Of a stretch of 64,000 nt of DNA, positions 38,917 to 47,903 are shown piece by piece. A program made the translations under genes and the position numbers. Source of the stretch: Clavibacter sepedonicus (GTDB lineage: Bacteria; Actinomycetota; Actinomycetes; Actinomycetales; Microbacteriaceae). Location: the NCBI RefSeq assembly GCF_000069225.1, contig NC_010407.1:1302001-1366000 (forward strand), given 5' to 3'. Every line of letters starts with the position of its first letter. Position 1 is the stretch's first letter. The notes below the pieces were generated by a model, which was not told the DNA's origin, searched no databases, and saw only the letters and a program-made list of their open reading frames with translations.

Positions 38917-39945
38917 CTACCCCTCAGCGGGCTGGATGCGCGCGGCGCCGTCGTACGCCGTGTGCTCGTTGGCCTGCCAGATCGGCCCGAGGATGTGCGA
39001 GTAGTCGTCGTAGCGCGCGTCCTCGTCCGCGTACTGGGCGCCGTTCGCATCGTCGCCCGCGAAGATCGGCCCGCCGGAGACGCCCTCGTTCATGTCGCAC
39101 GGGAGGTTGATCTGGTCGGCCGACTCCCTCTGGAACACGCCGCGGCAGCGTTGCAGGGACTCGCCGTCGAAGCGGCGCGCGGCCGGGTAGCCGTACACGG
39201 TCCCCTCCTTGACGAGGGGCTGGTCGAAGAGGACGGGTGAGGCCCCGACGACGCTCTGGATGTTGCGCCCGTCCGCGTCGAGCGCGACGACCTCGAAGCC
39301 CGCGTCGTCGCCCAGGTCGTCGTTGTCCTCCGTGTAGCCGCCGGCGACGACGCCTCCCACGACGGGCCAGGTGCCGTAGTCGCCGTCGTGGTCGCCGTCG
39401 TGGTAGCCGGGGACGAAGACGGCGTCGGTGGCGAAGGCACCCTTCGCCGTCATGCAGTGCGCGGCGGTGGCCACGGTGGAGCGGTTCGCCGCCTTCACGA
39501 CGTTGGCGCTGCACGCGTAGTCCTGGCCGTTCAGCGTGTAGAAGATCCTGCCGATGTGCGACACGGGCGTGACGCGCTGCGCGATCGAGATGGGCGGTGC
39601 GGCGGTGGCGGCCGACGCGGCGAGGGGCTGGGCAGCCGGTCGGCTCGACGGGCCGGAGGACGTCGGCACCGCGTCGTCGTCGGCGGCGGCGGACGCCAGG
39701 GATGCAGCGGCCATGCGCTCCGGCGTCCAGTGGGCGCGAGCCCGGGCCGTCGCATCGGGAGAGCCCGTCTCCGGGAGAGTGACCGGCGCGCGGACGATCT
39801 CCGAGGTGGATGAGCGCGTGTCCGCGGGGGCGGTCGCCGCCAGCGCGGCGGGGGCGGCGCCCGAGAACAGCGCTGCGGCCCCGGCGAGGGCGAGGGCGGA
39901 AATGCGGAGGCGACCGGGTCGTGGAGCGGGGACGAGGGATGGCAT
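38917..39945 (-). CDS. Secreted trypsin-like serine protease (V8/glutamyl endopeptidase-like)
   Basis: A 342-residue exported protease. The signal peptide is RISALALAGAAALFSGAAPA with likely cleavage near AALA (residue 36). A ~90-residue Ala/Ser-rich propeptide containing HWTPER follows, then the catalytic domain from VSHIGRIFYT. Triad candidates are His163 (ATAAHC), Asp214 (DDAGFEVV) and Ser290 (EGVSGGPIF). Several mature Cys may form disulfides. It shares WTPER, PVSHIG, VFVPGY and GASPV with the 44607-45608 protein, defining a second protease subfamily unlike the Chp-type pair, perhaps the Clavibacter Ppa group. An AAAGGAA ribosome-binding site precedes the ATG. Confidence 0.87.
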   Translation of the reverse strand: MPSLVPAPRPGRLRISALALAGAAALFSGAAPAALAATAPADTRSSTSEIVRAPVTLPETGSPDATARARAHWTPERMAAASLASAAADDDAVPTSSGPSSRPAAQPLAASAATAAPPISIAQRVTPVSHIGRIFYTLNGQDYACSANVVKAANRSTVATAAHCMTAKGAFATDAVFVPGYHDGDHDGDYGTWPVVGGVVAGGYTEDNDDLGDDAGFEVVALDADGRNIQSVVGASPVLFDQPLVKEGTVYGYPAARRFDGESLQRCRGVFQRESADQINLPCDMNEGVSGGPIFAGDDANGAQYADEDARYDDYSHILGPIWQANEHTAYDGAARIQPAEG

Positions 39946-40080
39946 GACGTTCCTTTCGAGATGCGGGTCGAAGGCGAGTGCCGTGGCGCGTCACGGTAGA
40001 GCGACCTCGCATCCGGCGGGCTGTCGACTGCACAGAGGCCGTGCATCTGCCCGACGTCGCCGCAGAGGCCCCGCGCTGCC

Positions 40081-41535
40081 CTACCGGACGGTCGCGCGCT
40101 CGCGCTCCCGGCCGCCCGCCCCCGCGGCACCGGCCACCGCGACCGCCGGGTGCACGGCGTCCCGCTCGTCGTCCGCCGCCGCCGCCCGTCGGGCCGCGAT
40201 CGCCTCCCGTGCCGGGTCCTTCGCCGCGAGCGCCGCCGCGATCGTCAGCACCGCGTACAGCCCGATGTAGGCGCAGAGGATCCACGGGGATCCGCCGCCC
40301 CACTGCAGGAACAGCACCGCGAGCAGCGGCGTGAGGCCGACGGAGAAGATGCTGCCGACCTGATAGCCGAGCGAGACGCCGCTGTAACGGACGCCGGTCG
40401 GGAACTGCTCCGCGAACCACGCGGCCTGCGGCCCGTAGATGGAGTCGTGGAAGACGTTCATGCCGAGCGCGAAGACGAGCGGCAGGAGCAGCAGCGGGCC
40501 GGAGTCGAGGAACGCGAAGAACGGCCAGATGAGGATCCCGATGCCGGCCGTGCTCGCGATGGTGAGGCGGCGGCGGCCGACGCGGTCGGAGATCCAGCCC
40601 CAGAGGGGAGTGGTCAGCACGCTCAGCGCCGACACGATGAGCACCGCCGTGAGCGCGCTGCCCGAGTCACCGCGCTTCTCGCTGAGGTAGGAGAGCGTGT
40701 AGACGGTGAGGATCGAGTAGAGCGCGGGCTGCACGAGGCGGAGGCCCGCGGTGATGAGCACGGCGTGCGGGTGCCTGCGGAGCACGACGCCGAGCGGGAA
40801 GCGCTCGACATCGCCGGCCGCCGTGATCTCCGTGAACTCGGCGGCGTCCTCCACGCGCAGGCGGATCACGAGGCCGACGCCCACGAGCACGGCGCTGAGG
40901 AGGAACGGCAGGCGCCAGCCCCAGGCGAGGAACTGCTCCTCGCCGAGCGTGAAGCGCGTCGCGGCGAAGACGGCGGTCGCGAGGAGCATGCCGCCCGCGG
41001 AACCCATCTGCGTGAACGCGCCGAAGAGGCCCCGGCGGTGGGCGGGGGCGTGCTCGACGGAGAGCAGCGCGGATCCGCCCCACTCGGCGCCCGCCGCGAT
41101 GCCCTGCACGAGCCGCAGGAGCACGAGGCCGACGACGCTCGCGAGGCCGATGGTCGCGTAGGTCGGCAGGACGCCGATGAGGGTCGACGCGATCCCCATG
41201 AGCACGAGCGAGTAGACGAGCAAGCGCTTGCGGCCGATGCGGTCGCCGAGGTGCCCGGCGACGATCCCGCCGATGGGCCTGGCGAGGAACCCGACCCCGT
41301 ACGCGGCGAACGACGACAGCAGGGCGACCGCGGGCGTCTGGTTGGGGAAGAACTGGCTGCCGAACACGAGCGCGGACGCCGTGGCGTAGAGGTAGAAGTC
41401 GTAGTACTCGACGGTGGTGCCGATGAACGACGCGGTGAGGACGCGGCGGCGGCGGCGGGAGACGTCGGCGGGGGCCTCGGGGGCGTCGGGAGCGGCGATC
41501 GGTGCGGCGGATGCGGCGGGCGGTGCGGTGGTCAT
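40081..41535 (-). CDS. MFS transporter, metabolite:H+ symporter (MHS) family
   Basis: A 484-residue major facilitator with 12 predicted membrane helices. The first begins SFIGTTVEYYDFYLYATASA. The family hallmark after helix 2 is GHLGDRIGRKRLLVYSLVLM, with FGAFTQMGSAGGML later. MHS members import organic acids, proline/betaine or shikimate with protons. Here the divergent neighbours are organosulfur-type oxidation genes, so import of their substrate is a reasonable guess. I chose the ATG at 41535 with GGAGA upstream over the longer frame to 41601. Confidence 0.9.
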   Translation of the reverse strand: MTTAPPAASAAPIAAPDAPEAPADVSRRRRRVLTASFIGTTVEYYDFYLYATASALVFGSQFFPNQTPAVALLSSFAAYGVGFLARPIGGIVAGHLGDRIGRKRLLVYSLVLMGIASTLIGVLPTYATIGLASVVGLVLLRLVQGIAAGAEWGGSALLSVEHAPAHRRGLFGAFTQMGSAGGMLLATAVFAATRFTLGEEQFLAWGWRLPFLLSAVLVGVGLVIRLRVEDAAEFTEITAAGDVERFPLGVVLRRHPHAVLITAGLRLVQPALYSILTVYTLSYLSEKRGDSGSALTAVLIVSALSVLTTPLWGWISDRVGRRRLTIASTAGIGILIWPFFAFLDSGPLLLLPLVFALGMNVFHDSIYGPQAAWFAEQFPTGVRYSGVSLGYQVGSIFSVGLTPLLAVLFLQWGGGSPWILCAYIGLYAVLTIAAALAAKDPAREAIAARRAAAADDERDAVHPAVAVAGAAGAGGRERERATVR

Positions 41536-41744
41536 GGGGTCTCCAGCGGTGCGGCTGCGGTGCAGGGGGAGCGAGCGGGGATCCGCCCGGGTGCCGCCCA
41601 CCGTGTCCCGTGATCCCCCGGTCGGGGAAGAGCCGCGGTCACGCCGCGTAACGCGCCCCGGTAATCCCGCGTCACACGCGCCGTCCCGGATTCCGGCGCC
41701 TGGGAAAGCGAGTGGAATGGTTAAGGTCCGACGAGAGGATCCCC

Positions 41745-43115
41745 ATGCCCGACGCCTGGCCCCCGCTCCGCTTCGCCGCCTTCGTGATGAACACGGCCAG
41801 CCACATCCAGCACGGCCTGTGGCGGCACCCGTCCGCGCGCCAGCACGAGTTCGACGACGTGCAGCTCTGGGTGGATCTCGCCAAGACGCTCGAGCGCGGC
41901 CGCTTCGACGCCATGTTCTTCGCGGACGTGGTGGGCCTCTACGGTCCGGGCGACGGCGCCTACGACGTCAACGCGCGCGAGGGCCTCCAGTTCCCGAGCA
42001 ACGACCCGTCCGTACTCATCTCCGCGCTCGCCGTGAGCACCGAGCACCTCGGCTTCGCGTTCACGAGCTCGGTGCTGCAGGCGCACCCGTTCGACTTCGC
42101 GCGCAAGGTCTCGACGCTCGACCACATCACGAAGGGGCGCATCGCCTGGAACGTCGTGACGAGCGCGCTCGACGGCGCCGCCCGCAACTTCGGGCACGAC
42201 GGACTCGAGGACCACGACGCCCGGTACGCCTGGGCCGACGAGTACCTCGACGTGGTCTACAAGCTGTGGGAGGGGTCGTGGGACGACGACGCCCTCCAGC
42301 GCGACAAGGAGCGGGGCGTGTTCTCGGATGCGTCGAGGATCCACCGCATCGACCACGAGGGTCCGCGCTACAAGGTCGCCGGGCCGCACCTGTCGTCGCC
42401 GTCGCCGCAGCGCACGCCGGTGCTGTTCCAGGCCGGATCCTCGCCCGTCGGCCGCCGCTTCGCCGCCCGGAACGCGGAGGCGCAGTTCATCCTGTCGTCG
42501 ACCCCGGAGAAGACCCGCGCCCTCATCGAGGACACTCGGGCGCTCGCCGTGGACGCGGGCCGGCGGGCCGACGACCTCTCCTTCTGGCTCGGGCTCTCCT
42601 TCATCACCGGGAGCACGGAGGAGGAGGCGAAGCGCAACGAGGCCGAGATCGACGAGTACCTCTCGGCCGACGGCTTCCTCCTGCACTCCAACCTCGGCTT
42701 CGACCCGAAGACGGGCGAGCAGCTGGATCCGGCGACTCCGCTCTCGCAGGTCGAGACCCAGGCCGGGCAGAGCCACCTGAACTGGCTGCGCGAGGCGTCG
42801 CCCGACCGCGAGCCGACCATCGCCGACCTCGCCCGCCTCTCCGCGAAGCTCCGCGGCCGCGTCGTGGGCACGCCCGAGCAGATCGCCGACGTGCTCGCGG
42901 GCTGGCAGGAGGCGGGCGTCGACGGGATCAACGTCATCAACTGGACCCTGCCCGGCAGCTACGAGGACTTCGTCGACCACGTCACGCCCGTGCTCCAGGA
43001 GCGCGGGCTGCAGCAGAAGGAGTACGAGCCGGGGACGCTGCGGCACAAGCTCACCGGGCGCGACCGGCTGCCGGAGTCGCACCCGGCGGCGGCGTACCGG
43101 GGCGCGTTCTCGTGA
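41745..43115 (+). CDS. LLM-class flavin monooxygenase (NtaA/SnaA/DszA-like)
   Basis: A 456-residue monooxygenase of the nitrilotriacetate/dibenzothiophene-sulfone type. Family segments are HPSARQHEFDDVQLWVDLAK, AMFFADVVGLY, ITKGRIAWNVVTSALDGAARNFG and PVLFQAGSSPVGR. It uses FMNH2 from a separate reductase (none adjacent). The next gene is a DszC/SfnB-like enzyme whose start overlaps its stop, the classic two-monooxygenase unit for organosulfur or related compounds. Start ATG at 41745 has GAGAGGAT just upstream. Confidence 0.9.
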   Translation: MPDAWPPLRFAAFVMNTASHIQHGLWRHPSARQHEFDDVQLWVDLAKTLERGRFDAMFFADVVGLYGPGDGAYDVNAREGLQFPSNDPSVLISALAVSTEHLGFAFTSSVLQAHPFDFARKVSTLDHITKGRIAWNVVTSALDGAARNFGHDGLEDHDARYAWADEYLDVVYKLWEGSWDDDALQRDKERGVFSDASRIHRIDHEGPRYKVAGPHLSSPSPQRTPVLFQAGSSPVGRRFAARNAEAQFILSSTPEKTRALIEDTRALAVDAGRRADDLSFWLGLSFITGSTEEEAKRNEAEIDEYLSADGFLLHSNLGFDPKTGEQLDPATPLSQVETQAGQSHLNWLREASPDREPTIADLARLSAKLRGRVVGTPEQIADVLAGWQEAGVDGINVINWTLPGSYEDFVDHVTPVLQERGLQQKEYEPGTLRHKLTGRDRLPESHPAAAYRGAFS

Positions 43116-44350
43116 CGGGGGCCGCGACGGGCGCGTCCACCGCGGACCTGCGCGCCGAGTTCCTCCCGCTGTTCGACCGGATCCGCGACGGCGCCGTCGC
43201 CCGCGAGCGCGACCGGGAGCTCGCCCACGACGCCGTGGCGCTCCTCCGTGGGGCCAGGTTCGGGGCGATCCGCCTGCCCGTCGCGGACGGCGGGCGCGGC
43301 GCATCGCTGGCCCAGCTCGTCGAGCTGGTGGTCGAGCTGTCGGCCGCCGACGCGAACGTCGGGCACCTGCTGCGCGGCCACTTCGGCTACGTGGAGCTGG
43401 TGCTGCGCCGGCCGCCCGGGCCCGCGCGCGACGAGTGGATCCGCCGGATCGCAACCGGCGCGATCGTCGGCAACGCCACGAGCGAGCAGACCGGGAACAC
43501 GCTCGCCGACATCTCCACGACGCTCCAGGAGCGCGACGGCCGCTGGATCCTCGACGGCACCAAGTACTACTCCACCGGCACGCTCTACTCCGACTGGATC
43601 TACCTCGCCGCGGGACGCGAGGCCGCCGACGGCGTCGAGCGCGTGACGCTCGCGATCCCCACCGACGCGCCGGGCGTCACCGCGGTCGACGACTGGGACG
43701 CGTTCGGCCAGACCCTCACGGCGAGCGGCACGACGACGTTCGCGGGCGTCGAGGTGGATCCGGCGACCGTCACCGCGTACCGCGAGGCACCGCTGAGCCA
43801 CATCCAGGCCTTCTACCAGCTGTACCGCGTGGCGGTGCTGGCGGGAATCGCCGAGGAGGTCGAGCGCGACGCCGTCGGCTATGTGCGGAGCCGCACGCGC
43901 ACCTACATCCACGCCACCGCCGCGCTCCCGCGGGACGACCCGCAGGTGCTCGATGTCGTCGGGCGGATCTCGGCGAGCGCGTTCGCCGTGCGCGCCACCA
44001 CGCTGGCCGCGGCCGCCCGGCTGGACGACGCGGTCGCGACGGCCCCACCCGGCGACGCCCTCGACCGTCCGACGCTCGACGCCGCCGAGAACGCCGTCTA
44101 CCAGGCGCAGGTGCTCGCGGTCGATGAGGTGCCGGCCGCCGCGACCCTGCTGTTCGAGGTCGGGGGAGCATCCGCCACGTTCCGCGTGCGCGCGCTGGAC
44201 CGGCACTGGCGGAACGCCCGCGTCGTCGCGAGCCACAACCCGGCGATCTACAAGGCCCGCGCCATCGGCGAGTACGCGGTCGCCGGCCGCGGTCCTGTCG
44301 ACGCGTGGGCCGCGTACGAGAAGGTGGGCGCGACGGCGTTCCCGCGGTGA
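43112..44350 (+). CDS. Acyl-CoA dehydrogenase-fold flavin monooxygenase (SfnB/DszC-like)
   Basis: A 412-residue acyl-CoA dehydrogenase-superfamily protein. Diagnostic segments are LSAADANVGHLLRGHFGYVE, NATSEQTGNTLADISTTLQE, LDGTKYYSTGTLYSDW and DDWDAFGQTLTASGTTTF. It is a paralogue of the 19819-21144 gene. The GTG start lies in the 4-base overlap with the DszA-like gene, so the two are surely co-translated. The predicted role is oxygenation of a sulfur- or nitrogen-containing organic substrate for nutrient scavenging; the actual substrate is unknown. Confidence 0.87.
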   Translation: MTGAATGASTADLRAEFLPLFDRIRDGAVARERDRELAHDAVALLRGARFGAIRLPVADGGRGASLAQLVELVVELSAADANVGHLLRGHFGYVELVLRRPPGPARDEWIRRIATGAIVGNATSEQTGNTLADISTTLQERDGRWILDGTKYYSTGTLYSDWIYLAAGREAADGVERVTLAIPTDAPGVTAVDDWDAFGQTLTASGTTTFAGVEVDPATVTAYREAPLSHIQAFYQLYRVAVLAGIAEEVERDAVGYVRSRTRTYIHATAALPRDDPQVLDVVGRISASAFAVRATTLAAAARLDDAVATAPPGDALDRPTLDAAENAVYQAQVLAVDEVPAAATLLFEVGGASATFRVRALDRHWRNARVVASHNPAIYKARAIGEYAVAGRGPVDAWAAYEKVGATAFPR

Positions 44351-44539
44351 CGGCTCGCCTGCGCGGAAACGCGGAGCGCGGGACCAGCGGTCGGTGCACG
44401 GAGGAGCCGCCGTCGACCGCGGTGGTCTGACCGGTGACGGACGTGGATCCCGAGCCCACGAGGAAGACGGCGGGCGCGACCTGCGTGCGATCTGCGCGCG
44501 ACGTGCGCGCGTCGTAGCCGACTCCGGGCAGGACGGCAC

Positions 44540-44591
44540 CGAGGCCGGGTCACGGGCGCCGTCGGTGGAGGGCGCACGCGACCCGGCCTCG
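44540..44591. terminator. Hairpin with 12-bp perfect stem after protease gene
   Basis: Arms cgaggccgggtc (44540-44551) and gacccggcctcg (44580-44591) pair fully around a 28-base loop. The structure is 15 bases from the stop of the - strand protease and faces the end of the + strand monooxygenase gene. No T tract is present. Confidence 0.5.
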
Positions 44592-44606
44592 ATCGGCCGA
44601 CGGGGA

Positions 44607-45608
44607 TCAGCCGACGCGGGACTGGGCCGTGCGGTACGCGGCCTCGATGACGCGGTCCCACACGGGCGCGACCACGAGCGGCTTCTCCTCCAGCCCGCCG
44701 GACAGCACGCTGTACTGACGCGCGCCCGGGCCGGATCCGTCGAACAGGGGGGCGCCGGACGCGCCCTCCTTCATGTCGCAGTCGAGCTCCTGGCCGCTCT
44801 GCCCCTCGAGGTGCGTGGCGCGGGCGATGCCACTGCAGAGGAACGGCGCATCGCCGGTGAAGCGGCCGCTGGCCGGGTACCCGATGATCGTCGTGTAGTG
44901 CGTCAGCTTCTGGTGGAACTCCACCGGGGAGGCGCCGACGGCCTCGGTGAGGGTGCGTCCGTCGGGGCTGCCGACCGTGAGGAAGGCGGTGTCGCGCGAC
45001 GGATCCAGCGTCTCGCGCCAGCCCGCCGCGAGCGTCACCGAGGTGACCGGCCACACCGTGTACGGCTGGCCCTTCATGTACCCGGGCACGAACACCATCT
45101 TCGACGGGTCCTTGCCGGGGAAGGCGCAGTGGCCGGCGGTCGCGACGGTGAGGCCGTTCTCGGACTCGACGGCGTTGCCCGTGCAGCTGAACTCCTTGCC
45201 GTCGACGACGTACGCGACGATGCCGATGTGGGAGACGGGGTCGACCTGCTGCGCCACCGGGATGACGGGCTGGGCGCGGCGCTGGTCGCGGGCGGCGGAG
45301 GTGGTGAGCTCGTCCGCGGACGGGGTGTCGTCCGGCGAGGTCGGGGTGCCGGTCACGCGCGTGAGCTCGGGGGATCCCGCACCCTCGAGCCGCTCAGGCG
45401 TCCAGAAGGCGACGGCGTCCGCCGCCTCGGCGGCGGATCGCGTGACGGTCGAGGGGGCGGGCACGGCGTCGTCGGCGGTGGCGGACGACGTGGGCGAGAC
45501 GGCGACGAGGGCGATCAGGCCCGCGGCCCCGGCGACCACGGCGAGGGCCGGGCGGCGGAGGAGCGTGCGGGCGAGGATCCGTGCGGCGGTGCGGGACGCG
45601 TGCGTCAT
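44607..45608 (-). CDS. Secreted trypsin-like serine protease, paralogue of 38917
   Basis: A 333-residue exported protease. The signal (TLLRRPALAVVAGAAGLIAL, cleavage near TADDA at about 45) precedes a propeptide containing FWTPERLEG and a catalytic domain from VSHIGIVAYV. Triad candidates are His160 (ATAGHC), Asp206 (SRDTAFLTV) and Ser284 (EGASGAPLF), where the usual second Gly after Ser-Gly is Ala. I chose the ATG at 45608 because the longer frame to 45881 has no signal character and overlaps the divergent DoxX-like gene. Predicted to act outside the cell; the target is unknown. Confidence 0.86.
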   Translation of the reverse strand: MTHASRTAARILARTLLRRPALAVVAGAAGLIALVAVSPTSSATADDAVPAPSTVTRSAAEAADAVAFWTPERLEGAGSPELTRVTGTPTSPDDTPSADELTTSAARDQRRAQPVIPVAQQVDPVSHIGIVAYVVDGKEFSCTGNAVESENGLTVATAGHCAFPGKDPSKMVFVPGYMKGQPYTVWPVTSVTLAAGWRETLDPSRDTAFLTVGSPDGRTLTEAVGASPVEFHQKLTHYTTIIGYPASGRFTGDAPFLCSGIARATHLEGQSGQELDCDMKEGASGAPLFDGSGPGARQYSVLSGGLEEKPLVVAPVWDRVIEAAYRTAQSRVG

Positions 45609-45749
45609 GGACGGTCTTTCCGTTGGGGGAGCGGCCACCTGGCCGGCGGCCGAGGCACCGACGGTAGCCGTCGACGCCGCCTCCGCGCGCGGACGCCGAA
45701 CAACCGGCTGGGCGGCCGACGCACATGCGCGGCGCGTCAGACTGGACGC

Positions 45750-46223
45750 ATGACCTCGCGCCCCGCGTCCCTCCCGACCGCCGACCCGCGCATCGCCCCG
45801 GACGGCGGACGCAGCTCGATCCCGCGCACGCTCGGGCGGATCCTGCTCGGGCTCGTGCTGATCATGGCCGGCACCGGGCACCTGACGGTCGCGCGCGAGT
45901 CGTTCCAGGCGCAGGTGCCGACGTGGCTGCCGATGGATCCTGACTTCGTGGTCCTCGCATCGGGCGTGGTGGAGATCGTGCTCGGCCTGTCGCTCGTGCT
46001 CCTCGGCCGCTGGCGCGTCTGGGTCGGCCTCGTGGTCGCCGCCTTCTTCGTCGCGATCTTCCCCGGCAACATCTCGCAGCTCGTCACGCGCACGCCCGCG
46101 TTCGGCCTGGAGACCGACGCGGCCCGCGCGATCCGCCTCGTCTTCCAGCCGCTCCTCGTGCTCTGGGCGCTGTGGGCGACGGGCGCCTGGTCGGCATGGC
46201 GGAACAGGCGCGCCCGCCGCTGA
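45750..46223 (+). CDS. DoxX-like membrane protein
   Basis: A 157-residue protein with four hydrophobic segments: about 28-45 (ILLGLVLIMAGTGHLTVA), 65-85 (LASGVVEIVLGLSLVLLG), 88-105 (VWVGLVVAAFFVAIFPG) and 130-147. The GTGHL segment and WLP loop resemble DoxX/MauE-like proteins. Function is unknown; relatives are linked to thiol or quinone redox at the membrane. It is divergent from the 44607 protease. Confidence 0.75.
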   Translation: MTSRPASLPTADPRIAPDGGRSSIPRTLGRILLGLVLIMAGTGHLTVARESFQAQVPTWLPMDPDFVVLASGVVEIVLGLSLVLLGRWRVWVGLVVAAFFVAIFPGNISQLVTRTPAFGLETDAARAIRLVFQPLLVLWALWATGAWSAWRNRRARR

Positions 46224-46273
46224 CCGGGGTCGGGCGGCGGGCGCGGGGCTCCGACGGGAGCGGCGTCACGTGC

Positions 46274-46513
46274 CTACAAGCTGAGCCGCAGGTGGTCGAC
46301 GGCGCGCTGCGCGCCGGACGTGCGGTGCCCGACGCCGAACCAGGCGATCGCGCCGAGCACCGGGAAGACCACGACGGCCACGACCCAGAGGTCACGAGCG
46401 AGACCCGCGAGCGCGCGGTCGCGGACGACCTGCACGAGCGCCGTCACGATGAGCGCGACGTGGACGATGGCGAGCGGGGCGACGACGGCCCCGGCGATGA
46501 GCGCATCCGACAT
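46274..46513 (-). CDS. PLDc_N-type two-helix membrane protein
   Basis: A 79-residue protein with two membrane helices (APLAIVHVALIVTALVQVV and WVVAVVVFPVLGAIAWFGVG), ending with the basic-flanked pattern typical of the phospholipase D N-terminal membrane domain. Standing alone it is a common small actinobacterial membrane protein of unknown role. A GGAGAGGG about 6 bases before the ATG at 46513 argues that it is an independent gene, although the frame is continuous with the upstream M20 gene, whose own stop codon is missing. Confidence 0.72.
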   Translation of the reverse strand: MSDALIAGAVVAPLAIVHVALIVTALVQVVRDRALAGLARDLWVVAVVVFPVLGAIAWFGVGHRTSGAQRAVDHLRLSL

Positions 46514-47782
46514 GCAATGCCCTCTCCGTGTGCGCGTGAATCGAACCTCCGCGCGTGCCACGCCGACCCGCGAGAGGAGGGCGGCCGTCGCGGCCTTCAC
46601 GCCCGTCTCGATCGTGCCCTCCATGGTGGGCGCGAACTGCGGCGTGTGGTTGCCGGGCGGCGGGGTCTCGCCGCCGAACGCCGACGCCTCGACGCCGCCG
46701 AACGCCCAGTAGACGGTCGGCACGCCGATCGCCTCGCCGAGGATCCCGAAGTCCTCGCTGCCCATGATGGGCGGCGACTCCTTGACCATGTCCTCGCCGA
46801 GCTGCGCGGTGAGCGCCGCCACGATCCCGCGCGTCGCCTCCGGGTCGTTGCGGTTCAGCGGGAAGGAGACGATCTCCTCGATCACGGGCTCCGGCGCCCC
46901 GCTCGCGGCGGCCTCGGCCAGGATGATCCGCCGCACCGACACCAGCACGCGCTCCCGCACGGCCGGGTCGAAGGTCCGGATGCTGAGGCCCAGCACCGCG
47001 TGCTCGGGGATGATGTTCTCCTTCGTGCCCGCCTGGAACGTGCCGACGGTGACGACCGCGGCGGCCTGCGGATCCAGCTCGCGCGCGACCACGGTCTGCA
47101 GCCGCAGCACGATGGCGCTGGCCGCGACGATCGGGTCGATGGAGTTCTGCGGCTGCGAGCCGTGCGCGCCGCGGCCCTTCACGGTGACGCGCCACGAGTC
47201 GCTCATGCTCATGAACGCTCCCTCGCGGGTCGCGACCATGCCGACGGGGAGCGGGAAGACGTGCTGGCCGAGGATCACCTCGGGGCGCGGCGCGCGGTTC
47301 CAGAGGCCGTCGGCGAGCATGGCGCGGGCGCCCTAGCCGGTCTCCTCGCCGGGCTGGAAGAGGAAGACGATGGTGCCGGCCCACGCGGCGCGGTTCGCGG
47401 CGAGCGCCTGGGCGGTGGTGAGCGCGGCGGCGACGTGGAAGTCGTGGCCGCAGCCGTGCATCGTCGGCACCTCCTTCCCGGACGGGTCGATGCCCGTGTC
47501 GCGGCTGGCGTGCGCGAGGCCGGTCTCCTCGAGGATGGGGAGGCCGTCGGTGTCGGCGCGGAACGCGACCACGGGGCCGTCGCCGTTGCGGAGGATCCCG
47601 ACCACGCCGGTGCCGCCCGATCGGAACGTCTCGGCGCCGATCGCCTCCATGTACGCCTCGATCGCGGCGGCGGTCGCGTGCTCCTGCATCGAGAGCTCGG
47701 GGTGCGCGTGCAGCGAGCGGAAGAGCTCGTGCGCGTCCCGCACGTCGTCGTCCAGCAGGGTGACACCGGGGTGCACGTCCAT
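46514..47782 (-). pseudogene. M20 family amidohydrolase (hippurate hydrolase-like), nonsense mutation
   Basis: A zinc metallopeptidase/amidohydrolase resembling hippurate or IAA-amino-acid hydrolases. The N-terminal part has RADTDGLPI and the metal-binding TMHGCGHDFHVA. After FLFQPGEETG the frame meets TAG at 47333-47335, then continues in the same frame with GARAMLADGLW through GSEDFGILGEA to AATAALLSR near 46570. A Glu codon (GAG) is expected at the stop, so one G-to-T change explains it. The 149-residue remainder lacks the dimerisation domain and late metal ligands. At the other end no stop precedes the PLDc_N gene in this frame, so the true 3' end is uncertain. Confidence 0.88.
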
Positions 47783-47903
47783 GGGGATCCTCCTCGGGTG
47801 TGGGTGGCGTCCCTCGTGGGGACAGGTGGATCCAGGCTATGCCCGGCCCTCCGCCGACCCGGAGCCGCCCGCGGCCGGGGGCGGTCCGTCGCACCTCCCG
47901 GCG

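Noticed and set aside
45609..45881. N-terminal extension of the 44607 protease frame up to 45881
   Set aside because: The extra 91 residues are Arg/Ala-rich without signal character and overlap the divergent DoxX-like gene. The ATG at 45608 opens a proper signal peptide.
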